Below are positions 23,268 through 31,410 of a DNA stretch of 64,000 bases, piece after piece (within the stretch, counting starts at the first letter, position 1; the number at the start of each line of letters is the position of its first letter). The translations under genes were made by a program, and so were the position numbers. Under the pieces are notes generated by a model, which saw only the letters and a list, made by a program, of their open reading frames with translations, ran no database searches and was not told the origin of the DNA. The stretch covers positions 186,001-250,000 of the forward strand of contig NZ_JAGFOA010000005.1 in assembly GCF_017592545.1 (NCBI RefSeq), written 5' to 3'. This stretch comes from Microbacterium stercoris (GTDB lineage Bacteria; Actinomycetota; Actinomycetes; Actinomycetales; Microbacteriaceae).

Positions 23268-24755
23268 TCACAGAACCTCGCCGCCCGCTGCGACGAAGTC
23301 GATCAGGGCACGGGTGGTGGCGCCCGTCGGGCCCTTGTCCGTGAAGCCGTACGCGCTGGACGTGCTCATCGCCGAGCCCGCGATGTCGAGGTGGACCCAC
23401 GGGATGCGCGGAGCGTCCTCGTGGTCGCCGGTGCGCCCGATGAAGCGCTGCAGGAACAGACCCGCGTACATCGAGCCGCCGTTGCGGTTGCCCATGTCGG
23501 CGTTTCGCATGTCGGCGACGCGCGACTCGAGCTGCTCGGCGATGTACCCCGGCAGCGGCAGGGGCCACGCGAGCTCGCCGGTGCGGTCGGCCGAGCGCAG
23601 GAAGGCGTCCACCGCGTCGCCGTGGCCCATCACACCGGTGTGGCGAGTGCCCAGGGCGACCAGGATCGCGCCGGTCAGGGTCGCCACATCGACGATCACG
23701 TCGGGGTTCTCACGGCTGGCGGCGACCAGGCCGTCGGCGAGCACAAGGCGTCCCTCGGCGTCGGTGTTGGTGACCTCGACGGTGGTGCCGTCGAGCATCG
23801 TCAGCACATCGCCGGGTCGCGTCGCGCGGCCCGAGGGCATGTTGTCGGCGATGCACATCCACGCCGTGACGCGCACGGGCAGCTCGAGCTGCGCTGCGGC
23901 GCGGACGACCGCGAGCACCTCGGCCGCGCCGGTCATGTCCTCGTTCATCCCGAGCATGGATGCGGCGGGCTTCAGCGACAGACCGCCCGTGTCGAAGGTG
24001 ATGCCCTTGCCCACGAGCGCGATGTGGCGGTCGGCGCCGTCGGGCGCCCACTCGAGGCGCACGAGGCGGGGCGGGCGATCCGATCCGCGACCCACGCCGA
24101 GGATGCCGCCGAAGCCGCCCTCCTCGAGCGCTGCCTCGTCGTACACGGTGACGTCGACGCCGAGGCCCTCGACCGCGGTGACCGCGGCGTCGGCCAGCTG
24201 CGCCGGGCTCTGGCGGTCAGCGGTCGTCGAGACGAGGTCCTTCACGAGGGCGACCGCCTCGGCGCCGGCGCGGACGGTCGCGAGGGCGCTCTCGTCGACC
24301 GGGCCGGGAACGTGGACGAGGACGGTCGACGCACGGCGCTTCTTCGCCGCCTTGTCCGGATCCGTCGTCTTGTAGGAGTCGAAGGAGTACCCGCCGAGCG
24401 CGGCTCCCTCGGCGGCGAGGCGCCAGGCGTCGTCGACGCGAGCGGCCACGTGCACCGCGACGGTGCCGAATCCGGTCAGCTGGCGGACGGCCGCGCCGAT
24501 CGCCTCGCGCACGTCGTCGCCATCCGGCTCGGCCCCGAGACCGACGACGGCGAGCGGCTTGTCGGTCACCTCGGGGGCGTAGACCCGGGCGAAGGAGTTC
24601 TTGGCGCCGGTGAAGCCGATCGCCTCCAGCGCGGGCTTCAAGCCGGGGACGTCGAGCCTTTCGCGCTCGTCGAACGACGGCAGGGCGAGGATCGCCGCCT
24701 CCGCGCTTTCCGAGGGGAACGAATCTGTGGTCAGCGCGAGCACGGGAATCGGCAT
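23268..24755 (-). CDS. pepA: Leucyl aminopeptidase (M17 cytosol aminopeptidase)
   Basis: 495 residues. The M17 catalytic domain is in the C-terminal two thirds: VGKGITFDTGGLSLKP carries metal ligands and the catalytic lysine, and NTDAEGRLVLADGL is the family signature with metal-binding Asp and Glu plus the catalytic Arg. It removes N-terminal residues from peptides as a hexamer in the cytoplasm. An ATG three codons upstream (24764) is possible, but it lies inside the -10 hexamer, so 24755 is preferred. Gene order pepA near a lipoyl E2 gene is conserved in actinobacteria. Confidence 0.93.
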   Translation of the reverse strand: MPIPVLALTTDSFPSESAEAAILALPSFDERERLDVPGLKPALEAIGFTGAKNSFARVYAPEVTDKPLAVVGLGAEPDGDDVREAIGAAVRQLTGFGTVAVHVAARVDDAWRLAAEGAALGGYSFDSYKTTDPDKAAKKRRASTVLVHVPGPVDESALATVRAGAEAVALVKDLVSTTADRQSPAQLADAAVTAVEGLGVDVTVYDEAALEEGGFGGILGVGRGSDRPPRLVRLEWAPDGADRHIALVGKGITFDTGGLSLKPAASMLGMNEDMTGAAEVLAVVRAAAQLELPVRVTAWMCIADNMPSGRATRPGDVLTMLDGTTVEVTNTDAEGRLVLADGLVAASRENPDVIVDVATLTGAILVALGTRHTGVMGHGDAVDAFLRSADRTGELAWPLPLPGYIAEQLESRVADMRNADMGNRNGGSMYAGLFLQRFIGRTGDHEDAPRIPWVHLDIAGSAMSTSSAYGFTDKGPTGATTRALIDFVAAGGEVL

Positions 24756-24762
24756 GACGTCC

Positions 24763-24768
24763 ATCCTA
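24763..24768 (-). promoter_or_regulatory. -10 element TAGGAT of pepA
   Basis: On the minus strand it ends seven bases before the ATG at 24755 and overlaps the alternative upstream ATG, which supports the downstream start. Confidence 0.6.
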
Positions 24769-24812
24769 GGTACGCGCAGAGCGGAAGAGGGCCGCGCCGC
24801 ACCGACGGCTCG

Positions 24813-24818
24813 TAGCAT
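24813..24818 (+). promoter_or_regulatory. -10 element TAGCAT, leaderless-type, for the PAC2 gene
   Basis: TAGCAT ends six bases before the ATG at 24825. Confidence 0.65.
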
Positions 24819-24824
24819 GGAGGA

Positions 24825-25757
24825 ATGCCCTTCACCGGTGACATCTACGAGCACGTCGCGAACGGACCCGAGGTCCCGCAGGGGCTGCCGCTCGTGTTCC
24901 TGCTGACCGGCTTCACGGATGCCGGTGGCGCCGTCTCCAACCTCATCGACTTCGCGCGCGAGGAGCTCGCGCCGCGGCCCGTCGTCGTGTTCTCGAACGA
25001 CGCGCTGCTCGATTACCGGGCGCGACGACCGATCGTCACCTTCGAGCAGGACCACCTCAGCGACTACCGCCCGCCGCGCCTCGAGCTCTCGCTCGCGAGG
25101 GACGCCCTCGGGCAGCCGTTCCTGCTTCTCTCGGGCTACGAGCCGGACTTCGCGTGGGATGCATTCGCCGACGCGGTGATCCGGTTCGCGGATCGGTTCG
25201 CCGTCTCCTCCGTCACCTGGGTCCATGCGATCGGCATGCCGGTGCCGCACACGCGCACGCTCGGCACCACGGTCAGTGGAAACCGCGCTCAGCTCATCGA
25301 GTCGCACTCGATCTGGCACCCGCGCACGCAGGTGCCCGCCACCGTCGGCCATCTGCTCGAATACCGCTTCATCGAGGCCGACTTCGACACCGCCGGCTTC
25401 GTGCTCCTTGTCCCGCACTATCTGGCCGAGACCGACTACCCGGCAGCGACCATCGCGGGGCTCGATCGCCTGATGGCGGCGACGGGGCTCGTATTCACGC
25501 TCGACGACCTCTACGGCGAGAACCGCGAGTACCTCGGCCGCGTCGAGGATCAGATCGCCGGCAACGACGAGCTCGGTGCGATGGTGCGTGGCCTCGAGGA
25601 GCGCTACGACGCGTACGCCGCGGGGGTTGTCGGGGGCGGTGTTCCCTCTGTGGGAGGCATCCGCGAGGGAGATCTGCCGAGCGCGGACGAACTCGCCGCC
25701 GAGCTCGAGCGCTTCCTGGCGAGCCGGCCGAACACCGACGACGACAAGAAGCCCTGA
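24825..25757 (+). CDS. PAC2-family protein
   Basis: 310 residues. LVFLLTGFTDAGGAVSNLIDF near residue 30, the SGYEPDFAWDAFADAVIRFADRF segment, VTWVHAIGMPVPHTRT and VPHYLAETDYPAATIAGLDRLMAATG match the actinobacterial PAC2 (proteasome assembly chaperone 2-like) family. The name comes from eukaryotic proteasome assembly factors; the bacterial role is unknown and these proteins occur in species without a proteasome. It is divergent from pepA and 224 bases before sigA. Confidence 0.85.
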   Translation: MPFTGDIYEHVANGPEVPQGLPLVFLLTGFTDAGGAVSNLIDFAREELAPRPVVVFSNDALLDYRARRPIVTFEQDHLSDYRPPRLELSLARDALGQPFLLLSGYEPDFAWDAFADAVIRFADRFAVSSVTWVHAIGMPVPHTRTLGTTVSGNRAQLIESHSIWHPRTQVPATVGHLLEYRFIEADFDTAGFVLLVPHYLAETDYPAATIAGLDRLMAATGLVFTLDDLYGENREYLGRVEDQIAGNDELGAMVRGLEERYDAYAAGVVGGGVPSVGGIREGDLPSADELAAELERFLASRPNTDDDKKP

Positions 25758-25885
25758 GGAATAGCACGACCGCTGCGCACGTTGACTTCAGTGTGCGAAA
25801 AGCGGGTGCGACGCCACCGCGATGATGCGGTGCGTGAGCGTCCGCAGACCTATGAGACAATGGGTGTCCGACCCGTTGTCGAGAC

Positions 25886-25902
25886 GGCGCATATGATGCG
25901 CC
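25886..25902. promoter_or_regulatory. Inverted repeat around a candidate -10 (TATGAT) upstream of sigA
   Basis: GGCGCAT, three bases, ATGCGCC is a perfect seven-base inverted repeat. TATGAT (25892-25897) lies at its centre and would start a leader of about 75-80 bases. A separate TTGACA at 25907-25912 could be a -35 for a second start (TACACA 19 bases downstream), though that spacing is long. Which promoter is used cannot be decided from sequence. Confidence 0.4.
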
Positions 25903-25981
25903 GGACTTGACAAGGGTCTTACTAGTGCCCGTACACATCCGGGGGCGCGGCGCGCGAGTGCCGCCGGTGAAAGGCGAAAAC

Positions 25982-27291
<1,310 letters not shown>

Positions 27292-27295
<4 letters not shown>

Positions 27296-27990
27296 GCGGC
27301 ACGGCGAACGAGGGCAAGGCGCTCGAGGTTCAGCTGGACGGCGAGCGTGTGCAGCGCATCCCGCTGCGCACGCGCGTCGTCATGCCGGACGACTCTCTCG
27401 ACGAGGTCATCACGACCTATGCGAAGGATGCCGTCCAGCCGGGTGATCTGCTGTTCGTGACCGAGAAGATCGTCGCGATCACGCAGGGACGCTCGTACCT
27501 GCTCACCGACATCCGGGTGCGTCCGCTCGCACGCTTCCTCTCCAAGTACGTCGTCAAGACGCCGTACGGCATCGGTCTCGGCATGCCCGAGACGATGGAG
27601 ATGGCGCTGCGTGAGTGCGGCACCCCGCGCATCCTCTTCGCGGCCGCGGTGGCCGCCGTCACGAAGGCCTTCGGGCGTCGCGGCGACTTCTACCGCATCG
27701 CCGGCGACAAGGCCCGCGCGATCGACGGTCCGACGTCCGGCACGATCCCGCCGTACAACAAGGCCGTGGTGCTCGGCCCCGAGAAGCCGCGCGAGGTGGC
27801 CCGCCACCTGCAGCAGCTGCTCGGGGGTGGCGTTGATGTCGCAGTCGTCGACATCAACGACATCGGCGGCAACATCCTCGGATCCACGCTCGACAAGGCG
27901 GGGGAGAAGCGCCTCGTGCGCATCCTCAGCGACAATCCGCTCGGCCAGGGACACCAGTCCACGCCACTCGGCATCGTCCGCCCTGCGTAA
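27292..27990 (+). CDS. Coenzyme F420-0:L-glutamate ligase-like protein
   Basis: 232 residues of the CofE/FbiB ligase-like superfamily: [62 protein letters not shown] and [16 protein letters not shown]. True CofE adds glutamate to F420-0; no other F420 gene is in the window, so the substrate may differ. The GTG at 27292 overlaps the sigA stop, so it is made with the principal sigma factor. A very strong terminator follows. Confidence 0.75.
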
Positions 27991-27996
27991 TCCGTA

Positions 27997-28034
27997 AACA
28001 GGAAAGGCCCCTCCTCGGAGGGGCCTTTCCTGTT
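27997..28034. terminator. Strong bidirectional terminator after the CofE-like gene
   Basis: An almost completely paired hairpin of about 17 base pairs (AACAGGAAAGGCCCCTC with its complement) around a CTCG loop, flanked by convergent genes that stop at 27990 and 28125. Confidence 0.9.
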
Positions 28035-28124
28035 CTCACCAGCGGGTCTGGACGGAGCCGCGACCTCCTCGGCCGATGCGGCGCAGCTCAGACCGCATCC
28101 CCGCCGGGACCGAGCCGTGCCGCG

Positions 28125-29147
28125 TCAGAACCCGATCGCCTTCTGATAGCGGGGCTTGTGACCGGTGCGGATGCCCGTGACGCTCGGCTTGTTCTCGTAG
28201 ACGCCCGCGCCCCAGTTGCCCTCGACGAGCACGGGGCCCTCGGGAGTGACGACGACGTCCCAGCCGACGTACGGCACCTCGGGCACAACGCGCGCGGCTT
28301 CCTTGATGAAAGCGATCACCTCGTCCATAAAGGGCAGCTGGAACTCGGCGATCGGGAAGCCGGTGTCGGGGTGCTTCTGGTGCACGTGGCCGTGCGAGTC
28401 ATAGCCGTCGCCGAATGCGCGGCCGTCGTCGTGCAGCATCGTGTAGAAGCCGCCGTACGACATCTGGTCGCTGACCGCCCCGCGACCGAACTTCTGGGCG
28501 ATCGCGAGGATGTGCACGTCCGTCCCGTCGTTGAACGCCGTGATGCGCGTGGTGTTGACGGTGCCAGGGCAGACCGCGGCGAGGTCATCGTGCTGGCGGA
28601 TGACCTCCTCGAGCAGCAGCTCGTCGCGCTCGAGCAGTCCGCGGTGGAACGCGTCCCAGTCGCCGACATCCGACGCGTGGTATCGGCGCACGCCGAGGCC
28701 CATGTGGCTGACGGGCACCTTCGCGATGAACGTGCCGTGCTTCTCGGCGAAGGCCTTCACCGCGTCCGCGTTGTTCTTGTCGACAATGAGCCACTCCCGC
28801 TTGAGGAAGCGGTCGAACAGCTTGTTGAACTCGATCTTGTTCTCGAACAGCACCCTCTTGTCGAGCTGCGCGGTCTGCTTGGCGATGCGGATCGAGACGG
28901 GGTGGGTCATGAAGGTGGCGCGCTCGGCCTTGGAGAGGATAGCGAAGTCGTAGTCGACGTAGTCCTGGAAGGCGACATCGTTGCGAGCGGCCGACCACAG
29001 CATGTCCGCGAGCACCTTCGGTGTCCAGCTGCCGTGCTGCTCGTGCACCTCCTTCGCGCGCTCCACCACCGACTTCACGTCGATGTTTCGGGCACGCTCC
29101 GCGAGGTAGCGGAACTTGCCGGCGAGGCCGAGTCGGTTGTCAGACAA
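28125..29147 (-). CDS. ATP-grasp protein of the sugar-transfer-associated type
   Basis: 340 residues. The ATP-grasp part runs from about residue 85 to the end: KREWLIVDKNNADAVKAFAEK, the FIAKVPVSHMGLGVRRY lysine/glycine loop, LLLEEVIRQHDDL, and the metal-binding end YVGWDVVVTPEGPVLVEGNW. This fits the ATP-grasp family found near sugar-transfer and capsule genes, although no such genes are here. The likely reaction is ATP-dependent ligation of a carboxylate; the substrate is unknown. It starts with TTG at 29147; no ATG or GTG is available in frame nearby and GGAG lies six bases upstream. Confidence 0.75.
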   Translation of the reverse strand: MSDNRLGLAGKFRYLAERARNIDVKSVVERAKEVHEQHGSWTPKVLADMLWSAARNDVAFQDYVDYDFAILSKAERATFMTHPVSIRIAKQTAQLDKRVLFENKIEFNKLFDRFLKREWLIVDKNNADAVKAFAEKHGTFIAKVPVSHMGLGVRRYHASDVGDWDAFHRGLLERDELLLEEVIRQHDDLAAVCPGTVNTTRITAFNDGTDVHILAIAQKFGRGAVSDQMSYGGFYTMLHDDGRAFGDGYDSHGHVHQKHPDTGFPIAEFQLPFMDEVIAFIKEAARVVPEVPYVGWDVVVTPEGPVLVEGNWGAGVYENKPSVTGIRTGHKPRYQKAIGF

Positions 29148-29188
29148 TGCACACTCCGTAGGTCATCGGGGCGGTTCGGCCCCCGGGT

Positions 29189-29195
29189 TAGTCTA
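29189..29195. promoter_or_regulatory. Overlapping divergent -10 elements (TAGTCT forward, TAGACT reverse)
   Basis: TAGTCT on the plus strand (29189-29194) ends six bases before the ATG at 29201. TAGACT on the minus strand (29190-29195) lies about 42 bases before the TTG at 29147, giving a leader of roughly 36 bases with GGAG. The two hexamers share five base pairs, so one open complex must exclude the other. Confidence 0.6.
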
Positions 29196-29200
29196 GGTCG

Positions 29201-29884
29201 ATGACCTGGCCGAACCCCCGGCGAGCCGCCCCGCTGGCCCGCATCTCACGCTCGGCCCTTCGCTCCAACGCCCGTCTTCTCGCGGCCGATCCGGGCGCTG
29301 TCGCCGATCTGCGACGCGACGCGTGGGGCCATGGCGTCGGCGTGGCGGCCGAGGCTGTCGCAGCCGAGGGCATCCGCTACGCCAACGCGGATCGGCGAGA
29401 CGCTGCGGTGGTGCAGGCGGCCGGCCTCGAAGCGGTCGAAGCAGACCCCGTCGGCGGCGAGCTGCTTTACGGTCTCCCGGGATCGGGGGGCACACCGGTG
29501 CTCTCGCTCGCGGCGCCCGTGCTGTCGACGAAGCCCCTGCTGGCGGGAGAGGGAGTCTCGTATGGGTACACCCATCGCGCCACCTCGGACACGCGGCTGG
29601 CGCTCATCGCGGGCGGATACGCGGAGGGCGTTGTGCGCGCCCTCGGCAACAACGCCGGTGTCGAGCTCTCGGGCGCCGTGCGGCCCATCGTGGGTCGTGT
29701 GGCCATGGACGTCTGTGTCATCGACATCGCGGATGCCGCGGTCGACGCCGGCGACACCGCGGTGTACTTCGGATCCGGTCTCGTGCGCGACGCCCTTGCC
29801 GACTGGTCGCGGATCACGGGGCTCACCCCGGCCGAGCTCGTCTGCGCCGTCGGGCTCCACGTCGAGCGGGAGGTGGTCGCGTGA
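29201..29884 (+). CDS. Alanine racemase-like protein with intact C-terminal domain and collapsed barrel (subunit A)
   Basis: 227 residues against the usual 360-390. The start of the barrel is recognisable (ARISRSALRSNARLLA, then LRRDAWGHG), but the PLP lysine of the AVVKADAYGHG motif is Arg38. About 150 residues of the barrel are missing. The C-terminal beta domain is complete: GELLYGLPG, GEGVSYGYTH with the catalytic tyrosine (Tyr121), LALIAGGYAEGVVRALG and PIVGRVAMD. In alanine racemases this tyrosine acts across the dimer on the partner's active site. The gene overlaps the next, which has the complementary parts. A canonical enzyme elsewhere cannot be excluded. Confidence 0.8.
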   Translation: MTWPNPRRAAPLARISRSALRSNARLLAADPGAVADLRRDAWGHGVGVAAEAVAAEGIRYANADRRDAAVVQAAGLEAVEADPVGGELLYGLPGSGGTPVLSLAAPVLSTKPLLAGEGVSYGYTHRATSDTRLALIAGGYAEGVVRALGNNAGVELSGAVRPIVGRVAMDVCVIDIADAAVDAGDTAVYFGSGLVRDALADWSRITGLTPAELVCAVGLHVEREVVA

Positions 29885-30912
29885 CGGCTCAGCTGCGCAT
29901 CTCTCGCGCGCGTCTCGCACAGAACATCGCCTCGGTGCGGGCGCGCGTCGCGCCCGCCGAGGTCATGGTGGTCGTGAAGGACGATGCGTATAGACACGGC
30001 GTCGAGACCGTGGCGAGTGTCGTCCGCGAAGCGGGTGTGTCGTGGCTCGGTGCGATTGATCTGCGGAGCGCCCTTCGCGCGAAGGCCGCGGTCGGCGACG
30101 CGGCACGCGTCTTCTGCTGGCTGACGCTCGGCACTGACGAGACGCACAAAGCCCTCACGGGAGGCCTCGAACTCGGCGTGGGGGATGCCGCATACCTCGA
30201 GCGCATCGCCGACGCGGCGGCGGGCACCGCCGTCGTGCACCTGAAGATCGACACGGGACTGCATCGCAACGGCGTGCGTCCCGAGCAGTGGCCGGCATTC
30301 GTCGGCCGCGCCGCGGAGCTCGAACGCGCCGGGCGCATTCGCGTCGCGGGAATCTGGAGCCACATCTCCGAGGCGAGCGACGAGGACGACGACGTCGCCC
30401 GCGCGGCGTTCGATGTGGCGGTCGAGGTCGCCCGTGAGGCGGGCCTCGCCCCCGAAGTGCGCCACCTGGCCGCCAGCGCGGCAGGGTGGGCGCGCGAGGA
30501 GTTCCGCTACGACCTGGTGCGTTTCGGTGCCTTTGTGTACGGCGTGCGATCTGCGGACGGTCCCGTGCTACCCGGCATCGTCCCCGTCGCGACTCTCGTC
30601 GCGCCTGTCGTGGCGGTGCGCGGCGACGAGGTGGAAATCGGGATCGGATCCCTTGACGGGCTCCCGTCCTCTCTCGCAGGCGTCGCTGATGTCGGCACGC
30701 CCGGCGGCAGCCGGGCCCTGCTGCGTGTCGCCCTGGGATCCAGCGTCGTGGCCGCCTGGCCGGGGGCTGCGGTCGGCGACGAGGTCGCGGTGTGGGGCGA
30801 CGGAGCGCGCGGCGAGTCGTCCTCCACGACGCTCGCGGAGGCGATCGGGACGGTCGGCGAGGAGCCGCTCCTGCGTCTGTCGCCGCTCATCCCTCGCGTC
30901 GTCGTCGACTGA
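29881..30912 (+). CDS. Alanine racemase-like protein with intact PLP barrel and degenerate C-terminal domain (subunit B)
   Basis: 343 residues. The PLP barrel is complete: VMVVVKDDAYRHG with the PLP lysine (Lys33), HLKIDTGLHRNG (Lys122, the usual carbamylated position, and the Arg), GIWSHISEASDEDD (His161), RHLAASAAGW and YDLVRFGAFVYG (Arg214). The C-terminal domain has lost the segment with the catalytic tyrosine: no VSYG motif is found, GYADG has become GSLDG, and the MDQ motif is ALG. Alone it should lack one of the two catalytic bases. The GTG overlaps the stop of the upstream gene (GTGA), consistent with 1:1 synthesis of a heterodimer. Confidence 0.85.
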   Translation: MTAQLRISRARLAQNIASVRARVAPAEVMVVVKDDAYRHGVETVASVVREAGVSWLGAIDLRSALRAKAAVGDAARVFCWLTLGTDETHKALTGGLELGVGDAAYLERIADAAAGTAVVHLKIDTGLHRNGVRPEQWPAFVGRAAELERAGRIRVAGIWSHISEASDEDDDVARAAFDVAVEVAREAGLAPEVRHLAASAAGWAREEFRYDLVRFGAFVYGVRSADGPVLPGIVPVATLVAPVVAVRGDEVEIGIGSLDGLPSSLAGVADVGTPGGSRALLRVALGSSVVAAWPGAAVGDEVAVWGDGARGESSSTTLAEAIGTVGEEPLLRLSPLIPRVVVD

Positions 30913-30957
30913 CCGAGCCAGACGGATCCCTGCCGGCGGACCCGTGGTACACGCGAA

Positions 30958-30988
30958 CGCGCCCGCCCCCTCGAGGGGGACGGGCGCG
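30958..30988. terminator. GC-rich terminator hairpin after the racemase pair
   Basis: CGCGCCCG and CCCCC pair with GGGGG and CGGGCGCG across a TCGA loop with one bulged A. It lies between convergent genes ending at 30912 and 31007. Confidence 0.7.
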
Positions 30989-31006
30989 TGATGCGTGGGG
31001 GCGGCG

Positions 31007-31216
31007 TCAGGGGGCGTCGATGAGACGCGCGGTCTCGTCGTGCCACGACGTGGCGACGGCGCGCAGCTTCTCCTCGTACTTGCGGCCGTGGTGCGCGCAG
31101 AAGAGGAGCTCGCTTCCGTTGACCTCGGCGGCGATGTAGGCCTGCGCTCCGCACGAGTCGCAGCGGTCCATCGCCGTGAGGCGGTAGGAGGGGGCGGGTG
31201 CTTCGGTGACGGTCAT
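31007..31216 (-). CDS. DUF7455-like small zinc-ribbon protein
   Basis: 69 residues. CDSCGAQAYIAAEVNGSELLFCAHHGRKYEEKL has a CxxC pair and a CAHH pair placed to bind one zinc ion. Small proteins of this type sit next to sigA or topoisomerase genes in actinobacteria; the function is unknown. ATG 31216 follows a GGAGG ribosome-binding site. It is divergent from parE. Confidence 0.8.
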   Translation of the reverse strand: MTVTEAPAPSYRLTAMDRCDSCGAQAYIAAEVNGSELLFCAHHGRKYEEKLRAVATSWHDETARLIDAP

Positions 31217-31396
31217 GGTGTCTGCCTCCTCGATGTCGGTTCGGGTCCTGCGAGTTGCATCACATGTAACCACTGCGGGCTGAGAAACCTGCCCAACCCT
31301 CGGCCTGTTTCGCTCAGCGCGTACGACGGCCCCCGCCTTGCCAGACGGGAGTAGACCGCCGGGGAGTGTCCGCCCGGGGATGTCCGTGGTCGCGAT

Positions 31397-31402
31397 TAGC
31401 AT
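31397..31402 (+). promoter_or_regulatory. -10 element TAGCAT of parE
   Basis: TAGCAT ends eight bases before the GTG at 31411; the transcript would carry at most one or two bases of leader. Confidence 0.55.
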
Positions 31403-31410
31403 CGAAGATT

